Assembly: GCF_014697075.1 (NCBI RefSeq)
Contig: NZ_JACJRE010000013.1
Span: 85,919-149,918, forward strand
From: Tolypothrix sp. FACHB-123
Lineage (GTDB): Bacteria > Cyanobacteriota > Cyanobacteriia > Cyanobacteriales > Nostocaceae
Length of the DNA stretch: 64,000 bases
Direction: 5' to 3'
The notes under the pieces were generated by a model. It searched no databases. It was not told the DNA's origin and saw nothing but the letters and a program-made list of their open reading frames with translations. Of the stretch, positions 52,324-62,310 are shown piece by piece. Every line of letters begins with the position of its first letter. Within the stretch, counting starts at the first letter, position 1. The translations under genes were made by a program, and so were the position numbers.

Positions 52324-53781
52324 CTAATCCCCAGATTTAATCTTCTCAATTAATTGATAAAATGGTTGCCAATTATCATCTTGAGTAATGGGTTCCCAAA
52401 TTGATTCAATCACAGGTCTTAATAAAGCTGTTTTGGGATTATATCGACGCAGATTTTGAGCAATGACATCAATTCTATCGATATCAAAATTATTTAACGC
52501 TTTATGGTACAAAATACACCAATTATCAAACATAGCTGACGCTCCCGTAGCGGGGACAATATCACTATCATGTAAAACAAATGCCGGATCGTCACGCCAA
52601 TTTGCAGCAAAAGTCCGCGCCATTTCTGCGAAGAATTGATGATAAGGGACTCGACTATCTTGTAAGAATTCAATTGTTAGGGGAAAGAGTTCATCAAGTT
52701 CCGGCGCTTGTAAATCTTCAAAGCCTAACCTCTTCAACATTAAAGCACGATATTCGGCACGATAATATTCATCAAACTTAGCTAATCCCTGCTCCATCAC
52801 ACCTTTATCAATGATTTCTTTTAAAGGTTCCTGAAGCATTTCTAAATTTAACTTACAAATTCCCGGCTGATGGCTGTAACAATAGCGGCGATAATAATCA
52901 AAATATGCAGCAGTAAAATAGGGATCGTAGGTAGGAATAAAAGCATAAGGGCCGTAATCAAAACTCTCCCCAGTAATGGACATATTGTCAGTATTTAACA
53001 CTCCATGACAAAAGCCAGCTACCATCCATTGCGCTACAAGTTCTGCGACTCTTTTAACTAATTCTGCATAAAATAATGCATATTTATCTACCTCTGTAAT
53101 TAAGTGTGCATAATATTGCTCAATTACATGGTTTAATAACTTTCGGCTTAAATCGGGACGGCGTAAATAATGTAATCGCTCAAAAGTGCCAAAGCGAATA
53201 TGAGAACTGCTCATTCTTACCATCACAGATGAGCGAGTTGGAGAAGGTTCATCACCGCGCCATAGAGATAAACCTGTTTCAATCATAGTTAAACAACGGG
53301 AGGTGCGCACACCCATGTAATGCAAAGCTTCCGCAGCTAAAACTTCGCGCACACCACCTTTAAGTGTAAGCATCCCATCACCACCACGGGAATAGGGAGT
53401 TCTCCCCGAACCTTTAGTACCAAAATCGTATAATTCCCCATCAATCCCGCGCACTTGTCCGTACAAAAAGCCTCTACCATCACCTAAGCCAGAATTATAT
53501 TCGCCAAATTGGTAGCCATGATAACGTAGAGCTAATAATGGTTGACGCTCTGCAAATTTGCCAAAGGCGGTGATAAAATCTTCATCGGTGACTGTTTGAG
53601 GATTTAATCCTAAACGGGGTAGTAATGCATCGTTGCGCCAGCGCAGGATATGTTGCGGAAATTCTGCTGCTGCTACTTCGTCATAGTAGTCATTGCCTAA
53701 AGATTCTAAGGCTGGTTCATATTTCAGGTTAACAAAAGGATTGCGAGAATTTGTTTGGTTGGAAGTTTCAGCCAGAGTCAT
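52324..53781 (-). CDS. selO: SelO-family protein adenylyltransferase (UPF0061/YdiU)
   Basis: 485 residues, full length. Pseudokinase-fold signatures: [20 protein letters not shown] (ATP-binding glycine loop), [39 protein letters not shown], and catalytic/metal-binding [20 protein letters not shown] plus [14 protein letters not shown]. Known SelO enzymes transfer AMP to Ser, Thr or Tyr of proteins in redox defence. The usual C-terminal selenocysteine/cysteine is not evident. Start at 53781; the gene is single and converges with glycerate kinase. Confidence 0.93.
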   Translation of the reverse strand: MTLAETSNQTNSRNPFVNLKYEPALESLGNDYYDEVAAAEFPQHILRWRNDALLPRLGLNPQTVTDEDFITAFGKFAERQPLLALRYHGYQFGEYNSGLGDGRGFLYGQVRGIDGELYDFGTKGSGRTPYSRGGDGMLTLKGGVREVLAAEALHYMGVRTSRCLTMIETGLSLWRGDEPSPTRSSVMVRMSSSHIRFGTFERLHYLRRPDLSRKLLNHVIEQYYAHLITEVDKYALFYAELVKRVAELVAQWMVAGFCHGVLNTDNMSITGESFDYGPYAFIPTYDPYFTAAYFDYYRRYCYSHQPGICKLNLEMLQEPLKEIIDKGVMEQGLAKFDEYYRAEYRALMLKRLGFEDLQAPELDELFPLTIEFLQDSRVPYHQFFAEMARTFAANWRDDPAFVLHDSDIVPATGASAMFDNWCILYHKALNNFDIDRIDVIAQNLRRYNPKTALLRPVIESIWEPITQDDNWQPFYQLIEKIKSGD

Positions 53782-54021
53782 TACAAGTAAAGCTTGATGA
53801 ATTCTTCTCTTAATACTACATCTGGCAATACTGGTCTGACCTACAAGTTTTGCAAGCTGTGGAGTTAATTCACGAAAAAAAGCGGGGAATTGGATATTTG
53901 ATTATCCTTTTCCCCATCACCTGGTGTTGCTGAAGCAACTTGGTATGAACACTAACTACTATCACAGTTAATTATGGAGTTGTTGTGTATTCTGTATGGA
54001 TTTGCGATGAAATTTTTGATT

Positions 54022-54052
54022 ACAGTTAACAGTCAACCGTCAACCGTCAACA
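54022..54052. repeat. GTCAACCGTCAACA heptamer repeats
   Basis: ACAGTTAACAGTCAACCGTC-type repeats 10 bp beyond the stop of the GNAT gene. Same family as other heptamer arrays in the window. Confidence 0.6.
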
Positions 54053-54062
54053 ATATTTTTAG

Positions 54063-54638
54063 CTAAGAGTTGGGTTTTGTCCACTGAGGATTGGTGAGAC
54101 TGGTAAGAATATGATCTTGCCATTCTCCATTAATTAATAAATAGTCCCTAGCATATCCTTCCACAACAAAGCCCAGCCTTTTAAGTACATTCCCACTACG
54201 TTGATTATGTGGCATATAATTTGCCATAATTCGATGCATATTTAATTCGGTAAATACATAATCAGTGGCGGCTTTCAGTGCTTCTGTCATATAGCCTTTA
54301 CCTTGTTCCGTTTCCGCTAGACTATAGCCAACATAGCAGAAATGAGCAGCACCACGGACAAAATTAGTGAAATTAATAGTACCGATGATTTCAGTTAAGC
54401 TTTTTTTCGGATAAATAAACAATTTTAGGGAATTATCATTAATAAATTCTAATAAATTACCTTCAACTTGATATTGCCAGTATTTAACTGTAAAAAAACC
54501 CTCAGCCCACAGGGGATAAAATGGCGTCAGATAATCTTTGTTTTCAGTAAAAAATTTGAGAATTTGGGGAATATCCTCTTGGATACCGATTCTTAATAAC
54601 AGGCGATCGCTCGTTATCAATGGTAGTTCTGATTTCAT
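54063..54638 (-). CDS. GNAT N-acetyltransferase (RimJ/RimL type)
   Basis: 191 residues. Starts with SDRLLLRIGIQEDIPQILKF, continues through IGTINFTNFVRGAAHFCYVG and the acetyl-CoA-binding segment YSLAETEQGKGYMTEALKAA (QGKGYM is motif A), then MPHNQRSGNVLKRLGFVVEG. This is the RimJ/RimL/alanine-acetyltransferase layout. The acceptor substrate may be ribosomal protein N-termini or another amine; not readable. The ATG at 54638 precedes the first strand directly. Confidence 0.88.
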   Translation of the reverse strand: MKSELPLITSDRLLLRIGIQEDIPQILKFFTENKDYLTPFYPLWAEGFFTVKYWQYQVEGNLLEFINDNSLKLFIYPKKSLTEIIGTINFTNFVRGAAHFCYVGYSLAETEQGKGYMTEALKAATDYVFTELNMHRIMANYMPHNQRSGNVLKRLGFVVEGYARDYLLINGEWQDHILTSLTNPQWTKPNS

Positions 54639-55063
54639 AGACCAATATCATTAACTGGATTATTTAAGTCAAAATTTAAGGTTTTTTTAACTAGTTAATG
54701 CCGATTACAAATGAATAAGCAGATAAGTGTAATTTAATTTACAGAAATTTAATCAGCAACCCCCAGAATGGATAAATTTAGCAGTTGTCAAACTGGGTAT
54801 AGGTTCCAGCTTGAGGAAGTTATACCCAAAGATTAGCATCGTAGCTGTTGATGAGATAACTTTATTGACGCTTAATCTACTGTAAAACCAAAATCTTGAT
54901 AAGCTGATTTCTAATATCTATAAGCAAATCAATGGAAAAGCGATCGCCAATCAAGCACAATCAGCAGCGTTACAAAAATGCGATCGCTTTGCCAAATGCG
55001 GTATCTTAGGATATTCAAAGACAAGACAGCTCTTCGTAAATCCAGTCTGAAGAAGGATAAGTG
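54639..55063. other. 425-bp gap upstream of bioB
   Basis: No gene or strong repeat is seen. It has two HIP1 sites near 54940 and 54980. An AAGGA ribosome site (55052-55058 region) precedes the bioB ATG. Promoters for the divergent GNAT and bioB genes are expected here. Confidence 0.4.
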
Positions 55064-56077
55064 ATGTCAGTGGGAAGAATACGCTACGATTGGCAAGAAG
55101 CAGAAATTCAGGCAATATACAATACGCCATTGCTAGAGCTAATTTATCAAGCTGCTAGCGTACATCGCCAATTTCACAACCCAAAACAAATTCAAGTTTG
55201 TAAGCTAATTTCCATTAAAACCGGAGGTTGTCCAGAAGATTGTAACTACTGCGCCCAATCTTCCCGCTACAAAACAGAAGTAAAACCCGAAGCACTGTTA
55301 GAAAAAGAGGCAGTAGTTAGTATAGCCGAAAAAGCTAAACAAACAGGTGTCAGCCGCATTTGCATGGGTGCAGCTTGGCGGGAAGTGCGGGATAATTCCC
55401 AATTTGACACAGTGCTAGACATGGTAAAAGATGTCACCGCAATGGGTTTAGAAGTCTGCTGTACCTTGGGAATGTTAACCGCAGATCAAGCAAAACGCTT
55501 AGAAGATGCGGGACTTTACGCTTATAACCATAACTTAGATACATCGCGGGAACATTACAGTACTATTATTACCACCAGAACATATAGCGATCGCCTAAAT
55601 ACTATCGAAAATGTGCGTCAAACCAATGTTACCGTATGTTCTGGCGGCATTCTCGGCTTAGGTGAAACTCCTGAAGATAGAGTATCCATGTTACATACTC
55701 TAGCCAATCTCAGCCCTCATCCCGAATCTGTACCGATTAACATTCTCTCCCAAGTTCCAGGTACGCCTCTAGAAAATCAGCCAGATGTCCCCATTTGGGA
55801 TGTAGTGCGGATGATTGCTACAGCCAGAATTATTATGCCAGCCTCCGATGTTCGTCTTAGCGCTGGTAGGGCGAGACTTTCCCAAGTTGAACAAGCCTTA
55901 TGCTTTATGGCGGGAGCAAATTCTATATTTTCCAGTGACGACAATAAAATGTTAACTGTGACAACACCCTGTCCAGATTACGATGCTGACAGAGAAATGT
56001 TGAACTTACTTGGCTTAGAAATGCGTCCCCCAACCAAAAGAGAAGCGAAAGTAACAACACCTGCCATTGTCGGATAA
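55064..56077 (+). CDS. bioB: Biotin synthase
   Basis: 337 residues. The radical-SAM cluster motif CPEDCNYC has Cys56, Cys60 and Cys63. [12 protein letters not shown]-like and [21 protein letters not shown] blocks and [11 protein letters not shown] are typical of BioB, which inserts sulfur into dethiobiotin to make biotin. The ATG at 55064 has AAGGA at the right distance; a GTG one codon earlier is in frame but less likely. A stand-alone gene, as usual in cyanobacteria. Confidence 0.96.
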   Translation: MSVGRIRYDWQEAEIQAIYNTPLLELIYQAASVHRQFHNPKQIQVCKLISIKTGGCPEDCNYCAQSSRYKTEVKPEALLEKEAVVSIAEKAKQTGVSRICMGAAWREVRDNSQFDTVLDMVKDVTAMGLEVCCTLGMLTADQAKRLEDAGLYAYNHNLDTSREHYSTIITTRTYSDRLNTIENVRQTNVTVCSGGILGLGETPEDRVSMLHTLANLSPHPESVPINILSQVPGTPLENQPDVPIWDVVRMIATARIIMPASDVRLSAGRARLSQVEQALCFMAGANSIFSSDDNKMLTVTTPCPDYDADREMLNLLGLEMRPPTKREAKVTTPAIVG

Positions 56078-56110
56078 TTGAAAACAAATTATGCCAAATT
56101 GTAGGGGCTA

Positions 56111-56330
56111 GGTAACCCCCATTGGTGTCAACTTAACTCAAAACCCATAGCCCGCCTCAGAATGAATTCTGAGTCTCATAGCAAAAGTAAGCTAAAGCTA
56201 ACTAAAAATTATCATTTATCCCCAGTTTACTAAAGTAAACTTTGCCTATTAGCCTTGGAATTCATTCCAAGGCGGATGACGCTTGTACAGAGGCTATTTT
56301 TAGCTTAAGTTGACACCAATGGGTAACCCC
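56111..56330. repeat. 202-bp MITE-like element with 9-bp target duplication
   Basis: The element 56120-56321 has perfect 17-bp terminal inverted repeats (CATTGGTGTCAACTTAA and its complement TTAAGTTGACACCAATG). GGTAACCCC occurs on both sides (56111-56119 and 56322-56330). Removing the element and one copy restores GTAGGGGCTAGGTAACCCC continued by GCCCCTAC, the GC-rich dispersed palindrome seen at 35891. Inside are two palindromes, CTCAGAATGAATTCTGAG and GCCTTGGAATTCATTCCAAG. No gene is carried. Confidence 0.85.
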
Positions 56331-56354
56331 GCCCCTACGAGTTGTGCGCTTGGT

Positions 56355-56397
56355 AAGTTAACAATGGGGATGTTTTTTATTTGCAAGTCCCTAATAT
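56355..56397. repeat. Partial right end of the 112-bp MITE family
   Basis: AACAATGGGGATGTTTTTTA followed by TTGCAAGTCCCTAA resembles the right end of the copies at 36626 and 2541. The left half is missing. Confidence 0.5.
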
Positions 56398-56537
56398 AAC
56401 CAAGCAGATACAGCAGATTACCAGTTGGTGAAGTATAGATTATATCGTTGATTGTAGGGGCACTGGCACTGCCATGCCCCGAAGCGCATACCTCATTTAC
56501 CTGAAATCTGCTGTAAATTACGAATTAGTAATTACGA

Positions 56538-56633
56538 TTACAGAATTTTAGCAGCACGCAGACCAAACAATAGACCGCTAGCAATGCCGATAAACAAAGC
56601 CAAGAAACCAATATAAGCTACAATTGCAAACAT
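56538..56633 (-). CDS. petL: Cytochrome b6f complex subunit PetL
   Basis: 31 residues, one membrane helix: [20 protein letters not shown], then a short tail [11 protein letters not shown]. This matches cyanobacterial PetL, the small subunit stabilising the b6f dimer in thylakoids. The ribosome site GGAGA lies seven bases before the ATG, and the length is that of the family. The gene is easily missed because of its size. It stands alone on the minus strand between bioB and aroB. Confidence 0.93.
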   Translation of the reverse strand: MFAIVAYIGFLALFIGIASGLLFGLRAAKIL

Positions 56634-56720
56634 TTATCTTTCTCCACAATACTTCACTAAATCTATTGAATCATTAGTTAGTGGTCAATGGTCAGTTGTC
56701 AGTTGTCAGTTGTCAGAAGG

Positions 56721-56790
56721 AACCGTCAACAGTCAACAGTCAACAGTCAACAGTCAACAGTCAACCGTCAACCGTCAACCGTCAACCGTC
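56721..56790. repeat. Tandem GTCAACA/GTCAACC heptamers
   Basis: About ten perfect heptamers, first GTCAACA and then GTCAACC, directly upstream of aroB. Preceded by AGTTGTCAGTTGTC repeats. They are not flanked by spacers and are not CRISPR. Confidence 0.8.
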
Positions 56791-56849
56791 CCCACACTCC
56801 CCAGATTGCGGTAAAATACAGCCCACGGGCGTGTTTTTAGGGCTGGGCA

Positions 56850-57941
56850 ATGACTTCTGTAATTAGCGTGAATTTACCACAGCAATCTTATGAGATTGCG
56901 ATCGCACCTGGAAGCTTAGAACAACTGGGTGATCGCATGAGCAGTTTGCAACTAGGTAAAAAGGTACTGCTGGTTTCTAACCCGACGATTTTTAAACATT
57001 ATGGCGAAAAAGCGATCGCATCTTTACAAGGTGCAGGATTTGAAGTCTCTATTTGTATCTTGCCGCCTGGGGAACGCTACAAAAACCTCAACTCAATTCA
57101 AAAAATTTACGATGCAGCTTTAGAAAACCGCTTAGAACGTTCCGCCACCATTGTCGCCTTGGGTGGCGGTGTCATTGGTGATATGGCTGGTTTTGCAGCC
57201 GCAACTTGGCTGCGCGGTATTCATGTCGTCCAAGTTCCCACCACATTACTAGCAATGGTAGACTCCGCAATTGGCGGAAAAACAGGCGTCAACCATCCCC
57301 AAGGTAAAAACTTAATTGGCGCATTTCATCAGCCACGACTGGTATTAATCGATCCCACAGTTTTAAAAACCTTACCTGTGCGCGAATTTCGTGCCGGTAT
57401 GGCAGAAGTAATTAAATACGGCGTCATCTGGGATGCAGAATTATTTGCCCAAATGGAAGCCAGCAAACACCTCAATCAACTGCGCTACATCAAACCAGAA
57501 CTAATAGAAAGCATATTAATTAAGTCTTGTCAAGCGAAAGCTGATGTTGTCAGCAAAGATGAAAAAGAAGCTGGATTAAGGGCGATTTTAAATTACGGTC
57601 ATACCATCGGTCACGCTGTAGAAAGCTTAACAGGTTACCGTGTAGTTAATCATGGTGAAGCTGTAGGAATTGGAATGGTAGCCGCCGGACAAATTGCACT
57701 AGAACTAGGAATGTGGCAAAAAGAAGAGACAGAACGTCAAAACGCCTTAATTCAAAAAGCAGGTTTACCCACACAGTTACCATCTGGGCTAGATATTGAA
57801 GCTATTATTGACGCATTGCAACTAGATAAAAAAGTCAAAGCAGGTAAAGTCAGATTTGTGCTACCCACACAGATAGGTGTAGTTACAGTTACCGATGAAG
57901 TTCCCGCAGATATTATTCGTCAAGTTTTGCAGAAAATGTAA
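56850..57941 (+). CDS. aroB: 3-dehydroquinate synthase
   Basis: 363 residues, full length. NAD-binding [19 protein letters not shown] (about 105-123), [20 protein letters not shown] (about 131-150), then zinc ligands in AEVIKYG and [11 protein letters not shown]. It converts DAHP to 3-dehydroquinate, step two of the shikimate pathway. The ATG at 56850 begins [20 protein letters not shown], as expected. Followed 24 bp later by a Uma2 gene on the same strand. Confidence 0.96.
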   Translation: MTSVISVNLPQQSYEIAIAPGSLEQLGDRMSSLQLGKKVLLVSNPTIFKHYGEKAIASLQGAGFEVSICILPPGERYKNLNSIQKIYDAALENRLERSATIVALGGGVIGDMAGFAAATWLRGIHVVQVPTTLLAMVDSAIGGKTGVNHPQGKNLIGAFHQPRLVLIDPTVLKTLPVREFRAGMAEVIKYGVIWDAELFAQMEASKHLNQLRYIKPELIESILIKSCQAKADVVSKDEKEAGLRAILNYGHTIGHAVESLTGYRVVNHGEAVGIGMVAAGQIALELGMWQKEETERQNALIQKAGLPTQLPSGLDIEAIIDALQLDKKVKAGKVRFVLPTQIGVVTVTDEVPADIIRQVLQKM

Positions 57942-57965
57942 ATAATCCCAAATCTCTAATCGAAC

Positions 57966-58544
57966 ATGGTCAAACTTGAAGCTAACAATCAACTGACCTT
58001 GCAAGAGTTCTTAAATCTTCCTCCAGGTGAGGGAGATATCACCTACGAACTCGTTGATGGCCAAGCAATTGCGAAAATGTCACCAAAGAAATTTCACTCT
58101 AAACTAACTCGTGCCCTTCTCAATTTAATCGAGGAATTATCCGCAGGTAAAGGAGAAGTTTGTCCAGAATTGGCTATAGCATTAACCCGCCAAGGAAAAG
58201 ATTGGCTACCAACGCCGGATCTGTTGTATATCTCTAATGAACGTTTACCCACAGACTGGGATGAAGAGGGAACTTGTTCTGTACCTCCCGATTTGGTAAT
58301 TGAGATTATTTCCCCCGGACAAACTTTCGGACAAATGATTGCTAAAGCCAAAGATTATTTAGATGCTCAAGTCTTGCGGGTGTGGGTGGTAGATAGTAAA
58401 GCCAGAAGTATCACTGTGTTTTACCCAGATGCGCCACCCAAGACATTTATGGGAAATGAATTACTCACCGATTCCTTATTTGAGGGGTGGGAATTCACCG
58501 TTGAGCAATTGTTTCAAAAGGCGAAAATTCCCTTGAATAGCTAA
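57966..58544 (+). CDS. Uma2-family (DUF820) putative endonuclease
   Basis: 192 residues. Uma2/PD-(D/E)XK-like pattern: LTLQEFLNLPPGEGDITYEL, then VCPELAIALTRQGKDWLPTPDLLYI with a catalytic-type Asp, and VIEIISPGQTFGQMIAKAKD with Glu and Lys of the fold. The family is greatly expanded in filamentous cyanobacteria, and a biological role is unproven. The gene is 24 bp downstream of aroB and may be read with it. Confidence 0.85.
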   Translation: MVKLEANNQLTLQEFLNLPPGEGDITYELVDGQAIAKMSPKKFHSKLTRALLNLIEELSAGKGEVCPELAIALTRQGKDWLPTPDLLYISNERLPTDWDEEGTCSVPPDLVIEIISPGQTFGQMIAKAKDYLDAQVLRVWVVDSKARSITVFYPDAPPKTFMGNELLTDSLFEGWEFTVEQLFQKAKIPLNS

Positions 58545-58748
58545 TGGAAAGTTTAGGATAGGTTTTATTTTAGGCGATCGCTTCTTTTGCTTTTTTCCAA
58601 CCCATAAAGCGCAGAAATACAACGAGCAAGTCCTCAAAAATCGCAGGAATATTGCCTATAAATCTTACTACATAAGCCTTATGCAAAGTGTTTCTTCACA
58701 GAGCGATCGCATTACAGCCTGATGCGATCAATGAAGCACAATCCGCAA
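58545..58748. other. Gap with a possible unknown gene tail on the minus strand
   Basis: On the minus strand a frame reads KAYVVRFIGNIPAIFEDLLV, then VFLRFMGWKKAKEAIA and a stop near 58573. It is too short to identify and has no clear start. It may be a remnant or chance. Confidence 0.2.
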
Positions 58749-59801
58749 TCAAGCCCGCCAGTGCAATAGTTGACTCTTCACCGGATTGACAAATGGACGA
58801 CCTTCAGCTAATGAACGGGCATATTCCCGCTTTAACTGGTAATACCATTGGGCTTGCACATCAGAATCCTTAATTAATCGCAGCATAGGATCGTATTTCA
58901 AACCAATTTGCTGCTTTTCTACGACTCTGCGGTCTTGGTCAAGAAATGCTCTTGTAAATAGACGTATCAAAGGCTTGACAAAACCTGCCCAGGTGGGAGT
59001 CCAATAAAACGCAAAGTTAACTTCCGTTTCGGTTTCAGAAATAGGTGTGATGGCTGTTAGGTTGCAGACTTGATGCTTGGCGGTGGTGGTGTTTTCAATG
59101 CGTATCCCAGGAATGCGAAAAGAAATCTCAGTTTCCGGGATTCCGCCACCGATGAACTTATATGCTGCACCTGTATTGGCGGGTAATTGGTGTTTACGCA
59201 TGGTAAACCCATAGGGTGAGGGGTCAAATTGCTTAATTTCGTCGTGGAGTTGTCCAGAACGCCACCACCAGACGCGATGTACATAAGGCGAATGGGCGGG
59301 ATCGATTAAGCCTAAGACTGCATGATCGATAAAACAGGGGAAGCGCATCACCTCTACTAATTGTGGCGGGCGATCGCCAAAACCGGGAATCTCTGGTACT
59401 TCCATATCTGGTGGTGGAGACTGAGATTTACCTGGTTCGGGCATATAAATCCAGATATTACCCTGCTTTTCCCGAATTTCGTAGGATTGTACGTTATAGC
59501 GATTTAAATCGACGTTTTGTTCTTCGGTTAAAGAAGGAATGACAGTGCAACGTCCACCATAATCAAAACGCCAACCGTGGTAACAGCATTCTACTTCTTG
59601 TCCATCAAATCGCCCGCAACTTAACGGTATCCCTCGATGGGGACAAATATCTCGGATAGCAAACGCCTTACCTTCTTGAGTACGACACAGTAACACTGGT
59701 TCGCCCAAAAAAGTCCGCGCGATCATCTTACCGGGTTTTAGGCGATCGCTAGGCAAAGCATAATACCAAACATTACGTAAGAAAAAGTTGTCAGTTGTCA
59801 T
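58749..59801 (-). CDS. Rieske-type aromatic ring-hydroxylating oxygenase, alpha subunit
   Basis: 350 residues from the ATG at 59801. Rieske cluster CPHRG (Cys53, His55) and CCYHGW (Cys72, His75), followed by a catalytic domain (VLGLIDPAHSPYVHRVWWWR holds the likely mononuclear iron site with Asp/His residues). The arrangement is close to cyanobacterial and plant PaO/CAO/VanA-type oxygenases. The substrate is not known. A frame from 59843 adds 14 residues (MPNAQCPMPNAPYP) translated from the CCCAATG heptamer repeat, so it is rejected. Confidence 0.9.
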   Translation of the reverse strand: MTTDNFFLRNVWYYALPSDRLKPGKMIARTFLGEPVLLCRTQEGKAFAIRDICPHRGIPLSCGRFDGQEVECCYHGWRFDYGGRCTVIPSLTEEQNVDLNRYNVQSYEIREKQGNIWIYMPEPGKSQSPPPDMEVPEIPGFGDRPPQLVEVMRFPCFIDHAVLGLIDPAHSPYVHRVWWWRSGQLHDEIKQFDPSPYGFTMRKHQLPANTGAAYKFIGGGIPETEISFRIPGIRIENTTTAKHQVCNLTAITPISETETEVNFAFYWTPTWAGFVKPLIRLFTRAFLDQDRRVVEKQQIGLKYDPMLRLIKDSDVQAQWYYQLKREYARSLAEGRPFVNPVKSQLLHWRA

Positions 59802-59808
59802 GGGGTAT

Positions 59809-59862
59809 GGGGCATTGGGCATTGGGCATTGGGCATTGGGCATTGGGCATCATGGGCATTGA
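59809..59862. repeat. GGGCATT heptamer repeat
   Basis: About six tandem GGGCATT units upstream of the Rieske gene. The same unit occurs at 5867-5908 and at 51064-51090. The open frame through the repeat creates false N-termini. Confidence 0.75.
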
Positions 59863-59898
59863 GTAATTTATTTAGTTACCCCCTCTGCCTCCTCTGCT

Positions 59899-61317
59899 CT
59901 AATCCACCTTTGATAGATTCTCTTGTTCTCGTTGCTTGCTATACTCGCGTAATTTCTGCAACAGTTCTTCTGTAGTTGGTTGGGAAGAAGATAAACTAGC
60001 TGGTGGCTGGAGATGTTTATCAACAATTTTGACAGATGTTGGTACAGGATTAATAGTTACGGCTTGTGGTTTGATAGTAGGAGTGAGAAGTTTGGCATTT
60101 GGTTGATTAATTGATGCTTTGAGGGAATCTAAAGTAACTGCAACTTGTGCTGTTTGTTCCATTTGCTCGGTAGAAGATACCAAACTACTCAAACCATTTA
60201 CCAATTGGCGCAGATTGCTGCGGAATTTGGGATCGCCTGTTAATTCATCTAAATCTGAGGTAATTTTTTGCGTATTTTCAAAGGTGAGTCTGGCGGAATC
60301 TAAAGTTTGTTGTAGTAACAGGGCGTTTTTCGGATCGTTTAAAGAATTAGTTGCATTGCGTAAATTAGCTGATGCTTGGGCGGCGTTGGCTGAGAGTGTT
60401 TCTAAATTTTTGATGATTTCACCTTGGGCTAAACGATCTACTGCTGGGGATAAAGTAGTGAATGTAGTACGTAATTGATTGCTGGTTTCGGTGAGGTTGT
60501 TTAAAGCTGCAACCAATGAAGACCGATTTGTTGTAACTAAATTATCAAGGTTAGTTAATAATCTACTTGCTTGACTGGCTGTGAGACTAAATTGTTTTGC
60601 AGCTGAACCCAGTTCATTTGCTGTGCGAGTAGAAGTTACAGTAAGTTGATTTGTCGCTTGTTGTACGGAATTTGCAGTAGCAGAAAATGAGCCTAGTTGC
60701 CCTTGTGCGCTTTTAGATAAATTTTGTAGATCTCGGCTGAGAACGGTGAAACTAGTTGCTGCTGCTGTGGATGTTTCTAGTAACCTTTTGATATCACGTT
60801 TAAATTCCGGGTCATCATATCTACTAGCTAAATTAGTGCTACTGCGAATCAGTTCATCAAGGCTGATACCAATTTGACCTTTTAAGCGAGCACCATCACA
60901 AATAATTAAGTTTTGAGCTTCGCAATTTTTTCTGTCTAGGGGTTGAGCGAGGACAGCATCTTTAGGTAAAGAAGCTTTTGGTGTAATATCAATTATGCTT
61001 TCACTAATCAATCCACTTTGGTTGGCTTCTATTACCACCTCTTTAGGAATGATTAAATTAGGTTGAAAGATTTCAATTTCTACTTCTATATTATTGGCCA
61101 TAGGGCGAATCGCGGAAATAGCGCCCACTTTCACGCCACGGTAGCGGACTGTTGCGCCTTTTTGCATCCCGCCAGCGTTAGCAAATTCCACAGTCGCCTT
61201 GTAAGAACCGCGACTAGCTGTAACTCGATTCAACCATACAACTATTAGCCCAAAGACTCCTAGCCCTAGTAGGACAATTAGCCCTACAGAACCTTCTCTA
61301 ACTGTACGCGATCGCAT
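59899..61317 (-). CDS. MlaD/MCE-domain lipid transport protein
   Basis: 472 residues. One N-terminal helix (about 8-30) is followed by an MCE domain (about 38-115: YKATVEFANAGGMQKGATVR, YRGVKVGAISAI, and VVIEANQSGLI). A long helical region (about 150-400) with Asn/Thr/Ser-rich heptads follows (SRDLQNLSKSAQGQLGSFSA). A proline-rich tail ends the protein. It corresponds to plastid TGD2 and bacterial MlaD, which form the periplasmic ring of a lipid shuttle. It starts 17 bp after the ABC ATPase gene, so it is in one operon with it. Confidence 0.9.
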   Translation of the reverse strand: MRSRTVREGSVGLIVLLGLGVFGLIVVWLNRVTASRGSYKATVEFANAGGMQKGATVRYRGVKVGAISAIRPMANNIEVEIEIFQPNLIIPKEVVIEANQSGLISESIIDITPKASLPKDAVLAQPLDRKNCEAQNLIICDGARLKGQIGISLDELIRSSTNLASRYDDPEFKRDIKRLLETSTAAATSFTVLSRDLQNLSKSAQGQLGSFSATANSVQQATNQLTVTSTRTANELGSAAKQFSLTASQASRLLTNLDNLVTTNRSSLVAALNNLTETSNQLRTTFTTLSPAVDRLAQGEIIKNLETLSANAAQASANLRNATNSLNDPKNALLLQQTLDSARLTFENTQKITSDLDELTGDPKFRSNLRQLVNGLSSLVSSTEQMEQTAQVAVTLDSLKASINQPNAKLLTPTIKPQAVTINPVPTSVKIVDKHLQPPASLSSSQPTTEELLQKLREYSKQREQENLSKVD

Positions 61318-61334
61318 AATTATCCTCCATCCAT

Positions 61335-62120
61335 CTAGCCGATGACCTGTATTGGCCCTTGCACACTTCCACTCATGAATTGTCTAATCAATGGATGGTC
61401 TGTGCTATCTATTTGACTCACTGTACCTTGCCATTGGACTCTACCCTGATACAGAAATATAACTCTGTCTGCGGTACGACGAATTGTACTGTCTTGATGA
61501 GTCACAATGGCATAAGTGCTGCAAACTCCTTGTGCCTTTTGCAAACGGCGAATTAAATCTTCGATGACTGTAGAGGCGATGGGGTCTAGTCCGGCTGTGG
61601 GTTCATCATAAAGGAGAATTTCCGGCCCTTCTTTTTCGTTATCCGGGTTAGACATAATCGCCCGCGCAAAGCTGACACGTTTGCGCATCCCCCCAGATAA
61701 TTCTGAAGGATAAAGATCCCCAATTCCCGGTAAACCTACCATCTCTAATTTGGTAGTTACCATATCGCGAATCCGCGATCGCGGGATTTTGGAATTCTGA
61801 TACAGTAAAAATCCCACATTTTCTTCTACTGTTAAGGAATCAAACAGCGCCGCTTGCTGGAACACCATCCCAATCCCCACAGTTTCATCCCCATCTTCAA
61901 TCAAACCTTTGCGCCGCACCCCTTGCACGTAAATTTCTCCCTCATCGGGAAGCAGCAATCCAGCAATTATGCGTAAAATTGTTGATTTACCAGTCCCAGA
62001 AGGGCCAATAATTCCTAAAGCCTCTCCTCGATAAATAGTTAAATCAATATTATCTAAAACCTTATTACTACCAAAGGACTTAGAAACGCCTTTTAATTCA
62101 ATTAATGGTTCAGTAGTCAT
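61335..62120 (-). CDS. MlaF/TGD3-type ABC transporter ATPase
   Basis: 261 residues. Walker A GPSGTGKST, Q-loop MVFQQAALFDSLTVEENVGF, signature LSGGMRKRVSFARAIMSNP, Walker B EILLYDEPTAGLDPIAS and the switch His in YAIVTHQD. This is the ATPase of the MCE lipid transport system with the MlaD gene downstream. The membrane partner (MlaE/TGD1) is not in the window. It is divergent from the flavoprotein gene across repeat DNA. Confidence 0.93.
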   Translation of the reverse strand: MTTEPLIELKGVSKSFGSNKVLDNIDLTIYRGEALGIIGPSGTGKSTILRIIAGLLLPDEGEIYVQGVRRKGLIEDGDETVGIGMVFQQAALFDSLTVEENVGFLLYQNSKIPRSRIRDMVTTKLEMVGLPGIGDLYPSELSGGMRKRVSFARAIMSNPDNEKEGPEILLYDEPTAGLDPIASTVIEDLIRRLQKAQGVCSTYAIVTHQDSTIRRTADRVIFLYQGRVQWQGTVSQIDSTDHPLIRQFMSGSVQGPIQVIG

Positions 62121-62310
62121 GGGTCAATGGTCAATTGTCAGTAGTTAGTTGTCAGTTGTCAGTTGTTGGTTGTCAATAAATTTTAGACTGTTGACTATGG
62201 ACTGTTGACTGTAGACTATGGACTATGAACACCGAGCGGAGTCGTTCGCGGAGCGTCTCGTTCGCGCAGCGTCTTCCCTTGGGAGAAGAGAAGAGTGGAC
62301 TCTTGACTGT
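62121..62310. repeat. Heptamer and GC-rich repeats between divergent genes
   Basis: TTGTCAGTTG/TGTTGACTATGGAC units (about 62126-62222) are followed by GAGCGGAGTCGTTCGCGGAGC and GTTCGCGCAGCGTCTTCC-type repeats (62228-62280). An open frame through these would add 31 residues to the flavoprotein. Confidence 0.7.

Noticed and set aside
56700-56790. Heptamer array as CRISPR or as a coding region (61-codon ORF from 56681)
   Set aside because: Simple tandem heptamers without spacers; the ORF translates the repeat.
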